Positions 1-6,218 are shown, numbered from the stretch's first letter. The stretch is 9,938 nucleotides of DNA from an uncultured Muribaculaceae bacterium (GCA_910586175.1 CAJUIJ010000089.1:1-9938); one strand, 5' to 3'. Notes: a model not told the origin generated them from the sequence alone. Program-made: numbers and translations.

Positions 1-238
1 ATTCGATATATTAACTTAAGTTTCAACTACTTCGGCAATTTTTACCGAATCATTGATTATAGCTAATTTGTGTTATAACAGACTATGCTGTAAAATAGTT
101 CGCGTGAAGTGATATATCTTTGCAAATATAGGGTTAAATTCTACAATATACAAATAATAATTAGTTGACGCAAAAGTATATTATGGCCTGCGGTTCAGTT
201 GTCGCTTGCGTAGAGGCTTATGTTGGCTACGGGTATGC
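1..238. other. AT-rich intergenic region downstream of connector-like gene
   Basis: No convincing coding sequence is visible here. The first 180 bases are much more AT-rich than the phage genes to the right. The region holds a well-formed minus-strand promoter (123-154), a second minus-strand TACTTTTG box at 171-178 without a -33 partner, and a weak hairpin at 31-49 (TTCGG/CCGAA arms around a T-rich loop). The composition change and outward-facing promoter suggest a further independently expressed gene to the left, but no start codon with a long frame lies inside the window. Confidence 0.6.
123..154 (-). promoter_or_regulatory. Bacteroidetes-type promoter facing left
   Basis: On the minus strand TTTG (154-151) is followed after exactly 20 nt by TATATTTG (130-123). 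This matches the Bacteroidetes sigma-ABfr consensus TTTG-N19-21-TAnnTTTG. Transcription would start near 116-118 and leave the window to the left. The only minus-strand ATG seen downstream (53-51) stops after three codons, so the gene it serves must start outside the window. Confidence 0.55.
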
Positions 239-1084
239 TCAAAAGAAGTAGCCGGAGGCTTCTTTGCGGTTGCTGAACGTCGGGGGCGTGAACAATCGGG
301 CGGTGGCGGAGCTGTGCCATTCGGGAAAATCGGAGGGGCGGTGGCGTATGATGTTGACAATATCGGCGAGGCGTCGGCTGTTGAACGAGCCTTTTTGCAG
401 GTAGGCGATGAGTTGCGCCTTGATTTGACGGACTACATCGTGGCGGACGGGTGGCAGATCTCCGCGCAGGTTTTCTGCCCGGAGCGCTGACATCAGTTCC
501 GGCGACAACCATTCTTCGGCCAATGATGCCTCCAAGTCTATGATTTGGGGGCGGAGTTCGAGGTATCGCTCCCAGTTAAGGGATTGGGAATTGGAAACAG
601 GGCATTGGTTTACAATCTCAAAAGTGGGAAAGAGGGTTGCTCCGAAGAAAGCGGCTTGGTCGGAGTTGAGCCACCGGCTCGCGCCCGGCAGCTCGGGCAA
701 GAGCGCGGCGATGCAGTCGTCGCGGTGGGTCAGCATTGAGCCTACAAGTCGGTCGACGCGCATCTTTGATGCGGCGACGAGGTTTTGGGTGCCGACGGTG
801 GCGAAGCCGTTGGGCGTAAGCACAAGGTCGAGCGAGGGAATTGCACGGCGCATGGCGTCGGCGACGACAAGCCGGGCGGTGGCTATGCGGATAGGGTTGC
901 TATCTGTGTAGCCGCAGATTGTGTTGTAGGTCGGCTCGGAGGTGAAAGTTTCCTTGACCCACGCCTCGGCGAGGTCGAGGAACGGTGCGAGTTTGTCAAA
1001 GAGCGGCGTTTCGCCCTTTATGGTAATTAGTTGATTTGGAATAAGCAAACGTAGTTCCTCGTTGCTGTTGATTATCTTTGCCAT
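239..1084 (-). CDS. phage head/connector-like protein (DUF6712-like)
   Basis: A 281-aa soluble protein with no signal peptide or membrane segment. It follows the portal-type gene with a 27-nt gap and no promoter between them, so the two are probably co-transcribed. The N-terminal half is helical and acidic. Its middle (about residues 75-125) has an alpha-helical run of alanines and an MRVDRLVGSMLTHRDD stretch, and the last 30 residues are basic and aromatic. From memory it resembles a family of unknown function in Bacteroidales prophages (DUF6712) usually encoded next to the portal. The position is where head-completion or connector proteins normally lie, so a structural role is inferred from context, not from motifs. 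The ATG at 1084 is the first in frame and gives a sensible 'MAKIINSNEEL' start. Confidence 0.6.
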   Translation of the reverse strand: MAKIINSNEELRLLIPNQLITIKGETPLFDKLAPFLDLAEAWVKETFTSEPTYNTICGYTDSNPIRIATARLVVADAMRRAIPSLDLVLTPNGFATVGTQNLVAASKMRVDRLVGSMLTHRDDCIAALLPELPGASRWLNSDQAAFFGATLFPTFEIVNQCPVSNSQSLNWERYLELRPQIIDLEASLAEEWLSPELMSALRAENLRGDLPPVRHDVVRQIKAQLIAYLQKGSFNSRRLADIVNIIRHRPSDFPEWHSSATARLFTPPTFSNRKEASGYFF

Positions 1085-1111
1085 TATGTTTATGAGTGAT
1101 GTTTGAATACC

Positions 1112-2440
1112 TTATGCCTTGTCACTTGTGACTTTGACCTCTTTTGCGTCTTGGTGTTCGTCGAGGGTGGTAAGTTGGATAAAGGGCACATCGACGGTTA
1201 CGCCCTGCCAGGCGTTGAATTTGATGATGATGCGGTGGACGGTGAAAAGGAGGTCGTGATATGGCTTTTGGAGTGCCTGGGCTATGGTGTACAGCTCGCG
1301 CTTGTCGGAGCCGGAGTTGTTGGTCTGCGCCTTTCCTGGCACGGAGCCGACGAGGTTTGAGTGGACGCGCATAGTGAAGCATATCATATTGATAGCCTCC
1401 TGTATGTCGGTTTCCCAATCTCCGCCCTCTTTGGTGGCGTCGATTTTGTTTATCACAACGTCGTGCTGCTCCTTTCCGTCGGGAGTGATGTAGAACGTGG
1501 AAAACCACGCTTTGCCGGAGTTTTCCGCACCGGTGAGAAAATCAAGAATTGATTGTTTCTCACGGACGATGCGCTCCTGTTGCTTGCGGCGGTCGGTGAT
1601 GCCCTCGGCACGGAAAATCGACTCCCAATATTTGGCGGAGATTTCGATTTGGTATTTTATGGGGGCGTGGTTTTTGAGCTTCGCTTCCTTTGCTATACCG
1701 ATGAGCTGCTTTATGTTGTACCATTTGCCTCGGAACAGCGAGGCATAGTAAGGTATGGGGTAATAGGTGGAGTCAACGGTGGGTATGCGGCTCACGATTG
1801 CGAATTTGCGGTTGCGCGTCCGCTTGGCGAGTTTGTCTTGCAGATCTCGCCACGGCGCGGAGGGGTCGAGCAGGTCTATGACCTCGATTTCGGAGGGAGA
1901 AGCGACGCACTTACGCCAGTTGGCGTAAAGAACGGAGGGGATTTTGCCGACGGTGTCGGCAGGAGCGAAGCGGCAGTAACAGGCTTCCTTACGCAAGAGG
2001 CGCACAATCTTTGTGCCGTCCTCGTTGAGAATAAGCACGCTGACGGCGAAGCCGAAGTGCTTGAAGTCCTGACTGACGCCGAGAAAGTATGCGGCGAGGT
2101 CGTTGTCCATTAAGAAGTCTTCGACTTCTTGTTTAGTGATTAGAGTTGAGAGTTTAGTGTCGTAGCGCAGCCCTGCGCCATAGCACACCTCGGCGTTGAA
2201 GCATTGGCAGGTGGCGAGTGTTTCGTCTTTCTCTATGAGGTCGAGAATATCGAAAGGCATTTGGTTGTCGCCACCCCACGGTATATACGAGAGCTTATCG
2301 TCTATGATAGTCGGCACGATGTCCGTATCTTCACGGAACACCGACTGCGAATTGACGGTAAAGGCAGCACGGGCTTCAAGACCGGGCAACTGCTCCACGG
2401 AGCTGAAATTTAAGTAGTCGGGGTAAAAAGAAAAGTCCAT
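1112..2440 (-). CDS. phage portal-type protein
   Basis: A 442-aa protein read as the portal, the dodecameric ring at the capsid vertex through which DNA is packaged. About residues 54-95 carry a W-G-G-D-N-Q-M-P-F block, then a helix, then C-Y-G-A-G-L, the usual opening of portal N-domains (nodes/levels followed by 'yG.Gl'). Residues about 220-245 have the Y-x-x-P-x-Y ... F-R-G-K-W segment seen before the portal wing. About residues 355-425 form the helical stem/crown region, with a conserved-looking S-N-L-V-G and N-S-G-S-D-K-R-E-L-Y. Length fits small portals. The gene follows the EreA/ChaN-like cargo gene by 56 nt, a gap that contains its own promoter, and is followed by the connector-like gene. 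No signal peptide. The family name cannot be pinned down by eye; a generic structural protein is the alternative. Confidence 0.72.
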   Translation of the reverse strand: MDFSFYPDYLNFSSVEQLPGLEARAAFTVNSQSVFREDTDIVPTIIDDKLSYIPWGGDNQMPFDILDLIEKDETLATCQCFNAEVCYGAGLRYDTKLSTLITKQEVEDFLMDNDLAAYFLGVSQDFKHFGFAVSVLILNEDGTKIVRLLRKEACYCRFAPADTVGKIPSVLYANWRKCVASPSEIEVIDLLDPSAPWRDLQDKLAKRTRNRKFAIVSRIPTVDSTYYPIPYYASLFRGKWYNIKQLIGIAKEAKLKNHAPIKYQIEISAKYWESIFRAEGITDRRKQQERIVREKQSILDFLTGAENSGKAWFSTFYITPDGKEQHDVVINKIDATKEGGDWETDIQEAINMICFTMRVHSNLVGSVPGKAQTNNSGSDKRELYTIAQALQKPYHDLLFTVHRIIIKFNAWQGVTVDVPFIQLTTLDEHQDAKEVKVTSDKA

Positions 2441-2459
2441 AACATTGAGGTTGGTTGCT

Positions 2460-2491
2460 CAAAGTTATGGACGATATGATGTGCGCGAAAA
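2460..2491 (-). promoter_or_regulatory. promoter for portal gene (TAACTTTG type)
   Basis: On the minus strand TAACTTTG (2467-2460) is a perfect TAnnTTTG -7 box. It is preceded after 20 nt by TTTT (2491-2488), a 3/4 match to the -33 TTTG. It sits in the short gap between the cargo gene stop (2497) and the portal ATG (2440), leaving a leader of about 12-15 nt. The upstream part (GTCTTTTCGC) is the same as that upstream of the 368-aa phage gene, which supports a shared phage promoter class. Confidence 0.5.
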
Positions 2492-2496
2492 GACGC

Positions 2497-3645
2497 TTAT
2501 TTATCAGTCAAGGGTAAGCAGGTCGGGTGCCATTCAAGAATTGTCTTAAAAATTTCTTCCTTTGTCCTTGCCGGTGGTGGGTCAATCCTATCAGCAAGAG
2601 TGGCAATCCAAACGTCGTCGTAAATATCTATAAGCTGCATACCGCTAAAATCCTTAACAGGCTTTACAAATATAAAACCATCACAATAATCTTTCATTTT
2701 TAGATTAGCAGTGTAAGGGTCGCCGTTATCGGGATTTTCCGACCAAGGTTCTCTCCCTGAATTTTTACCGGCATAGAGTTGAGAGGGAGTAAGAGGAAAA
2801 TCAGCATCAATATCAAAACCAACCGGATTGTTCCCTTTCAGCTCAAAAGCACGGTCAATCTCTCCGCCGTCTATGAGCGTCCAAGTGGTTTCTTCATTTG
2901 GAATATAGCCATACGACCCCATAAAGCCGCCCCAAAGGTTTATTGAGAATATATCATTGGGATAACATACCTTAATGGCTTTTGCTGCACTCGGGTAATT
3001 ATAATAATATCCTTTGCCGCCGCGTGGTAATTGGCCGCGTGTTTGATATTGCGTGTGAGCTTGCCCGGCATAAAAAATTGTTTTTTTGCCGGAGCGTATG
3101 CAGTTCCTTAAAATATTGGCGATATTTTCATCACGAGCCTCCGGGGTTCTCGGAATATCGTCCGGGTCAAGTAACAATATACGAGTTTTAAGGCTGTCCG
3201 GCTTTTGCATATTGGTTTCCCAAACGGTATAAAGCACATCACGATAACCTTTATAGGGGTTTCCAAGCTCATCGGGAGCGTCAAGAAGAATTTTATTGGC
3301 AAACGCTTCATTCCATTTCTTGCCAAAAGCCAAAGAGTCGGCAAGCATTTGGTCGCGCTCGTTGCCAAATTCTATCGCTAAATTACTGATATGGGTGTCT
3401 GCGGTATATCCGACATTTCGGAGGACATCACATAAAAACTCGCTATGGTCGGCAATCCAATGGTCTTCACCGATAGCAACTATCTTATGGGAGCGCAGTT
3501 TATCTGCGATGTAATCAAAAGGAGCTTTGCCTTTGTCTATGTATTGTAGCGCAACTTTGGCCCGGTCGTTTCTTTGTTTAGCAAAACACGACATAGGCAA
3601 TCCCAAAAGGCAAAGCAATATAATGAGTAGAGTGCTATGTTTCAT
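2497..3645 (-). CDS. secreted EreA/ChaN-like (TIKI-superfamily type) protein, cargo gene
   Basis: A 382-aa protein with a signal sequence: MK, a hydrophobic core (residues 5-17), then P-M-S-C-F-A-K-Q. Either C20 is a weak lipobox or cleavage follows A22. Seen in order: I-V-A-I-G-E-D-H (55-62) with a following S-E-F (68-70); L-A-I-E-F-G-N (89-95); R-D-E-N-I-A (171-176); and Y-A-G-Q-A-H (192-197). This order of GExxH-like, AlE, RD..xA and (G)xxH motifs is that of erythromycin esterase (EreA) and ChaN heme-binding proteins, so a hydrolase or ligand-binding role in the envelope is inferred. Substrate unknown. The start at 3645 is preferred to the TTG at 3678 because it begins the signal peptide and lies just downstream of a promoter. 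Its base composition is AT-richer than the flanking phage genes, and the host-like secretion signal marks it as a moron. Confidence 0.55.
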   Translation of the reverse strand: MKHSTLLIILLCLLGLPMSCFAKQRNDRAKVALQYIDKGKAPFDYIADKLRSHKIVAIGEDHWIADHSEFLCDVLRNVGYTADTHISNLAIEFGNERDQMLADSLAFGKKWNEAFANKILLDAPDELGNPYKGYRDVLYTVWETNMQKPDSLKTRILLLDPDDIPRTPEARDENIANILRNCIRSGKKTIFYAGQAHTQYQTRGQLPRGGKGYYYNYPSAAKAIKVCYPNDIFSINLWGGFMGSYGYIPNEETTWTLIDGGEIDRAFELKGNNPVGFDIDADFPLTPSQLYAGKNSGREPWSENPDNGDPYTANLKMKDYCDGFIFVKPVKDFSGMQLIDIYDDVWIATLADRIDPPPARTKEEIFKTILEWHPTCLPLTDK

Positions 3646-3675
3646 ATATGCGTAATGGGAGGTTTGGAACAATCG

Positions 3676-3707
3676 CAAATTTACGCAATTTCAGCGGAAT
3701 ACGCAAA
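3676..3707 (-). promoter_or_regulatory. promoter of EreA/ChaN-like cargo gene
   Basis: On the minus strand TTTG (3707-3704), a 20-nt spacer, then TAAATTTG (3683-3676). Both boxes match the Bacteroidetes consensus completely with ideal spacing. It lies in the 64-nt gap after the 76-aa phage gene and about 30 nt before the ATG at 3645. A private promoter is expected for a gene expressed from a silent prophage. Confidence 0.7.
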
Positions 3708-3709
3708 TG

Positions 3710-3940
3710 TTAAAGAAAAACTTCGAGGCCGTTAATGCGGAAGATGCAGCAGTCGCGGACGCGGCGGCACTCGCCGGAGGTAAGGATTTTGACGTTTCGC
3801 CAGCCTCCGTAAAAGGAATATCGCAGGGATATGACGTTGCGGAGTTCGAGTATAGAGCCGTCGCTGCGCCATACAGAGAGGTCGACGGGGTCGCCGGAGT
3901 TTAGCATCGTGCGAGCGGTGCTTAAATGAACAGAGTTCAT
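3710..3940 (-). CDS. small phage protein of unknown function
   Basis: A 76-aa protein, cysteine-containing and beta-rich, without signal peptide. It opens with M-N-S-V-H-L-S-T-A-R and a helix. It then has G-D-P-V-D-L-S-V-W (about residues 16-24), a beta-strand run 'LRNVISLRYSFYGG', and ends in R-V-R-D-C-C-I-F-R-I-N-G-L-E-V-F-L. I recall similar short proteins ending in 'F.IN..EVFL' from Bacteroidales mobile elements but cannot name a family. The ATG at 3940 directly abuts the left inverted repeat of the S23 element. Whatever once read into this gene from the 368-aa gene upstream is now separated from it by that element. Function unknown. Confidence 0.6.
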   Translation of the reverse strand: MNSVHLSTARTMLNSGDPVDLSVWRSDGSILELRNVISLRYSFYGGWRNVKILTSGECRRVRDCCIFRINGLEVFL

Positions 3941-3954
3941 GGTTTATAAGTTTA
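3940..3954 (+). repeat. left terminal inverted repeat of S23 element
   Basis: TGGTTTATAAGTTTA is the exact reverse complement of 4378-4392. Its first base overlaps the start codon of the 76-aa gene. It is followed by degenerate copies of GTTTATRR (GTTTATAA, GTTTATGGG, GTTTATGA, GTTTATGG) up to about 3975, and part of that series is echoed inside the right arm. The two arms enclose the whole four-helix-bundle gene. Confidence 0.85.
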
Positions 3955-3990
3955 TGGGGTTTATGAGTTTATGGTTGCTGAAAAAAAGAG

Positions 3991-3998
3991 TAAATTTG
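3991..3998 (+). promoter_or_regulatory. -7 box of S23 gene, possibly leaderless
   Basis: TAAATTTG is a perfect Bacteroidetes -7 box ending only 4 nt before the ATG at 4003. With the usual distance to the start site, transcription would begin at or next to the initiation codon, giving a leaderless mRNA. The -33 position (about 3967-3970) reads GTTT, a weak match. The motif lies inside the element's inverted repeats, so the gene carries its own promoter. Confidence 0.4.
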
Positions 3999-4002
3999 CC
4001 GA

Positions 4003-4365
4003 ATGGAACAGCAATTTAGTTTTGAAAAGCTCAAAGCTTGGCAATACTCCCGCCGCCTTGTGAAATTGGTTTATGAGTTGGTAAAGAAGTTGCCAAAAGA
4101 GGAAATGTATGCACTCTCCGATCAAATCAGGAGAGCTATTGTTTCGGTGTCCTCTAACATCGCAGAGGGAAGTGGCCGAATGTCGAGGGCAGAACAACGC
4201 CATTTTTATGAGATAGCTTATGGCTCACTAATGGAGGTTTATAATCAATTGCTTATCGCAGTTGACTTGAACTATATATCACAAGAGGATATAGACCAAA
4301 TCAAGCAGCCTATATGGACGACTGCAAAGGTTTTAAGTGCATTGCGGAATAGTATCAAGGACTAA
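4003..4365 (+). CDS. four-helix-bundle protein, S23 / 23S rRNA intervening-sequence family
   Basis: A 120-aa, fully helical cytoplasmic protein. The family pattern is clear: F-E-K-L-K-A-W-Q (7-14), L-V-K-L-V-Y-E-L, then L-P-K-E-E-M-Y-A-L-S-D-Q-I-R-R-A (30-45), S-V-S-S-N-I-A-E-G-S-G-R (48-59), H-F-Y-E-I-A-Y-G-S-L-M-E (67-78) and a last amphipathic helix. These are signatures of the four-helix-bundle family found in 23S rRNA intervening sequences of Leptospira and Coxiella and widely in Bacteroidetes; length is typical. The family shares a fold with the Avd protein of diversity-generating retroelements. Biochemical role unknown; a basic face suggests RNA or protein binding. It is the only solid gene on the plus strand and is bounded by perfect inverted repeats (3940-3954, 4378-4392), unlike the surrounding phage operon. 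Confidence 0.88.
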   Translation: MEQQFSFEKLKAWQYSRRLVKLVYELVKKLPKEEMYALSDQIRRAIVSVSSNIAEGSGRMSRAEQRHFYEIAYGSLMEVYNQLLIAVDLNYISQEDIDQIKQPIWTTAKVLSALRNSIKD

Positions 4366-4377
4366 ACCAATAAACAC

Positions 4378-4392
4378 TAAACTTATAAACCA
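4378..4392 (-). repeat. right terminal inverted repeat of S23 element
   Basis: TAAACTTATAAACCA is a perfect reverse complement of 3940-3954. It lies 12 nt after the S23 stop codon and ends 3 nt before the stop codon of the 368-aa phage gene (4396-4398). The preceding AACCAATAAACAC partly continues the match to the GTTTAT series of the left arm. If the phage operon is read through on the minus strand, the two arms would form a 15-bp stem closing the whole insert. Confidence 0.85.
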
Positions 4393-4395
4393 AAT

Positions 4396-5502
4396 TCAAG
4401 AATATATATTATTGAATTTTTCATCGAATATGCCGGGTGAGTATCGGGCGTTGAATTTGGGTCGGGTGTCCTTGAAGCGCCAAGTGAATTTTACGGAGTT
4501 GGGCTTGTCGTCGGTGTCGGAAAGTTCGGAGGTAAAATCGGTGATGAGGATTGGTAGCATAGCGTCAAAGTCGGTTTCGGCGAGGTTAGAGTCGGTACCC
4601 CAGGGAATACGGACTACGGGAGAGGTAAGCATCTGCTCGACCTGCAAGCACTCGTCGGAGGTAAGGGGCGCGGACTGCACCTCGTATTCCTTTGCGGTGG
4701 TGACGTTGTAGAAGCGTGCGGATTTACCGAGGGTGGCGATAGAGCGGTCGGCCTTGATTTTGTGGGTGGTGGCGTGAGGGAGTATGAGCTGTTCCGCGAC
4801 GTTGAAGCAGTTAGTGTAATGGAAAGGGAGGGTGTCAGCGAGAGCAGGGTCTACAAAGAGGGTCAGTGAACGCTCGCCGCACCGTGCGGTGACGGAGAGC
4901 AGCGTTGGAGGTGTGGAGGCTTTGGTTGCGGCCTGTATCTTTGCGCGAACATCGGCGAGCATCACGAACTCGCGGTTTATGCCGTCGCCGTGCTGTATCA
5001 TACCGTTGCCGGAGAGGACGTAGCGGTAGGTGGCGGTGTTGCCGTCGGGGGCGAGGTATGTAGCGTAGATGAAGAAAGCGATGGGTTCGCGGTCGGTGGC
5101 GAACCATTGCAGCTCGAAGAAGGTGTCGGGGGCGATGCGCCGGTAAGCGGAGAGGGTGAGGAAGTTTTCGAGGAGCCATTGCGAGGGGTCGTAGAGTCCG
5201 AGAGCGCGGTCGCAGTAGATGACACGGAAGGAGTGGGAGGCGGCGGATCCGTCGGGTGCCGATGCCTCGATGATAAATTCGGAGAAATTGAGGTCGGGGT
5301 TTCCGGCCATATATTGCTCGATGAGAGAAGCGATGTCGGCGACGGTGGCCGAGCCGTTATAAGTGTAGTACCGCTCGTCGAGCAGCACTATTCCGCCCGA
5401 GGTGAGGCGGAAGTCGACGAAGTCTTGGTCGGTGAAGATGCTGACGTCGGGGAGGTCGGCGGAGAGCATCACCGTGGGGGTGTAGAAGCCTATCCGTATC
5501 AT
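4396..5502 (-). CDS. phage protein, probably structural, unknown function
   Basis: A 368-aa, beta-rich soluble protein with no signal peptide. The N-terminal half (M-I-R-I-G-F-Y-T-P-T-V to about residue 200) reads as repeated beta-strands with G-I-V-L-L-D-E-R-Y-Y-T-Y-N-G and F-I-I-E-A-S-A-P-D-G. The middle has C-F-N-V-A-E-Q-L (about 233-240) before a lysine-rich strand, and the C-terminus has T-W-R-F-K-D-T-R-P. I recall proteins of this sort from Bacteroidales prophages near portal and terminase genes but know no function. Its location and all-beta look suggest a head, tail or fibre component. It has its own promoter 5 nt upstream. The S23 element begins 3 nt after its stop. The base composition matches that of the portal and connector-like genes. 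Confidence 0.6.
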   Translation of the reverse strand: MIRIGFYTPTVMLSADLPDVSIFTDQDFVDFRLTSGGIVLLDERYYTYNGSATVADIASLIEQYMAGNPDLNFSEFIIEASAPDGSAASHSFRVIYCDRALGLYDPSQWLLENFLTLSAYRRIAPDTFFELQWFATDREPIAFFIYATYLAPDGNTATYRYVLSGNGMIQHGDGINREFVMLADVRAKIQAATKASTPPTLLSVTARCGERSLTLFVDPALADTLPFHYTNCFNVAEQLILPHATTHKIKADRSIATLGKSARFYNVTTAKEYEVQSAPLTSDECLQVEQMLTSPVVRIPWGTDSNLAETDFDAMLPILITDFTSELSDTDDKPNSVKFTWRFKDTRPKFNARYSPGIFDEKFNNIYS

Positions 5503-5507
5503 AGGGG

Positions 5508-5539
5508 CAAAGTTACGGAGGGTGGCGGCGAGGCGAAAA
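5508..5539 (-). promoter_or_regulatory. promoter of 368-aa phage gene (TAACTTTG type)
   Basis: On the minus strand TAACTTTG (5515-5508) is a perfect -7 box with TTTT (5539-5536) 20 nt upstream. The -7 box ends only 5 nt before the ATG at 5502, so the transcript would have almost no leader. The -33 T-run is also the T-tract of the preceding terminator hairpin (5546-5576). Confidence 0.5.
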
Positions 5540-5545
5540 GACAGT

Positions 5546-5576
5546 CAGCGGTCGCTTCGGGAGGAAGCAACCGCTG
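5546..5576 (-). terminator. rho-independent-type terminator after small-gene operon
   Basis: CAGCGGT (5546-5552) pairs with ACCGCTG (5570-5576). After one mismatch GCTTC pairs with GAAGC around a GGGAG loop, making 12 pairs in all. On the minus strand the stem is followed by ACTGTCTTTTC. It lies 11 nt after the stop of the 66-aa gene and before the next promoter, as expected for a transcription stop between two units. Confidence 0.65.
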
Positions 5577-5587
5577 TGTGGCAGGGG

Positions 5588-5788
5588 TTATAGTGTCGTT
5601 ATCGAATTTGTCTTGTCAATCTTGCAGAGCCGCAGGGTGTAAGACTTGCCGAGGGTCGCGCTCTCTACTTTGATGAATTGCTCGCCGTCGCGCCAGCAGT
5701 AGAAAAGGGCGAGCCGCAGGGCATCGGTATCGGAGTCGGCGTAGAAGCGCCATGAGCCTTGTCGAGTGAAGCATTTGTATTCGTACAT
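5588..5788 (-). CDS. small phage protein of unknown function
   Basis: A 66-aa protein starting M-Y-E-Y-K-C-F-T-R-Q-G-S-W-R-F-Y-A. It is a predicted beta-beta-alpha unit: two strands, a D-T-D-A-L-R-L-A helix (about 20-30), then further strands F-I-K-V-E-S-A and Y-T-L-R-L-C-K-I. The ATG at 5788 was chosen over in-frame starts further upstream because those would overlap the 104-aa gene, and the residues before M-Y-E-Y-K look non-protein-like. It lies 53 nt after the 104-aa gene, probably in one operon, and before the terminator at 5546-5576. The strand / A-x-[ST]-x-x-[DE]-A / helix pattern resembles that of its two small neighbours. No function is known to me. Confidence 0.55.
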   Translation of the reverse strand: MYEYKCFTRQGSWRFYADSDTDALRLALFYCWRDGEQFIKVESATLGKSYTLRLCKIDKTNSITTL

Positions 5789-5831
5789 CGTCGTGAGATT
5801 TATAAGGTTGGACTTCAAGGGGAGCGAGAAA

Positions 5832-5854
5832 GAGAGAGGCATTACGCCTCTCTC
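5832..5854 (-). terminator. hairpin over the 3' end of the 104-aa gene
   Basis: GAGAGAGGC (5832-5840) and GCCTCTCTC (5846-5854) form a perfect 9-bp stem around a 5-nt loop containing part of the stop codon. On the minus strand it is followed by TTTCTCGC, a poor T-tract. It could be a weak terminator, an attenuator or an mRNA-stabilising 3' hairpin between the 104-aa and 66-aa genes. Confidence 0.4.
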
Positions 5855-6156
5855 GCGGCCTCGAAAGCGAGGCGGTCGTAGATGTTTTGGGAGATAACGG
5901 CACCGTACCGGGCTTTGAGCAGGTGCATATATCTTATCGCGCTTTGGGCTGTCTTGCAGCCGCACCCTACATTATCTTTTGGAGCCACGCCCTTGAAGAA
6001 GACGTACCAGCGGTTGAACTTGCGCTGCGCCACGATGAGCTTGGGGGTGAGGGTCGGCTTGGTATCGACGACGGGGGCCTGGGTCTGCTTCTTCGTACGG
6101 GTCGAAGTGGTTTTAGCCTTTTTGTTTTCTGCGGTTTTGGAGGTTTTCTTTGCCAT
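5842..6156 (-). CDS. small basic phage protein of unknown function
   Basis: A 104-aa protein with a lysine/threonine-rich, probably disordered N-terminus (residues 1-35: MAKKTSKTAENKK and further KT-rich repeats). This leads into a compact domain: Q-R-K-F-N-R-W-Y-V-F-F-K-G (about 44-56), N-V-G-C-G-C-K-T-A-Q-S-A-I-R-Y (62-76) and a helix ending A-F-E-A-A-R-E-A. The basic tail could bind nucleic acid, but this is inference. It heads the small operon with the 66-aa gene. A conserved leader with a hairpin lies directly upstream (6157-6218) and is repeated before the 64-aa gene at 7108. Family not recognised. Confidence 0.6.
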   Translation of the reverse strand: MAKKTSKTAENKKAKTTSTRTKKQTQAPVVDTKPTLTPKLIVAQRKFNRWYVFFKGVAPKDNVGCGCKTAQSAIRYMHLLKARYGAVISQNIYDRLAFEAAREA

Positions 6157-6218
6157 GATTTTGAAGTGTTTGGGGGTTTGAGAAGTGAGCCGAGGCTCTT
6201 AATTTTTACGAACAATCA
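6157..6218 (-). promoter_or_regulatory. duplicated 5' leader with hairpin, copy 1
   Basis: Between the 104-aa ATG and the TACTTTTG box. In plus orientation the block reads GATTTTGAAG-TGTTTG, a hairpin GAGCC-GA-GGCTC (6187-6198), then TTAATTTTTACG and CAATCA. The same order occurs at 7109-7174 before the 64-aa gene, with GCGCC-GG-GGCGC in the hairpin position. The A-U to C-G exchange in the second pair is compensatory, which favours a selected RNA stem in the leader of both genes. Confidence 0.55.

Noticed and set aside
1553..2113. 186-aa plus-strand frame opposite the portal gene
   Set aside because: Antisense shadow; the minus-strand portal frame has the coherent protein pattern.
3646..3678. 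Longer start of the EreA/ChaN-like gene at 3678
   Set aside because: It is a TTG lying inside the promoter -7 box; the ATG at 3645 starts a proper signal peptide.
4003..4365. Avd-like accessory protein of a diversity-generating retroelement
   Set aside because: The fold family is shared, but no reverse transcriptase and no template/variable repeat pair were seen in the window, and the terminal inverted repeats point to the IVS-type context.
3936..4398. TTCA on both sides of the S23 element as a target-site duplication
   Set aside because: The left TTCA abuts the repeat but the right one is separated by two extra bases, and a 4-bp AT-rich match is expected by chance.
4990..5673. 227-aa plus-strand frame opposite the 368-aa gene
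   Set aside because: G/V/E-rich antisense shadow of a well-formed coding sequence that also runs through the terminator and promoter.
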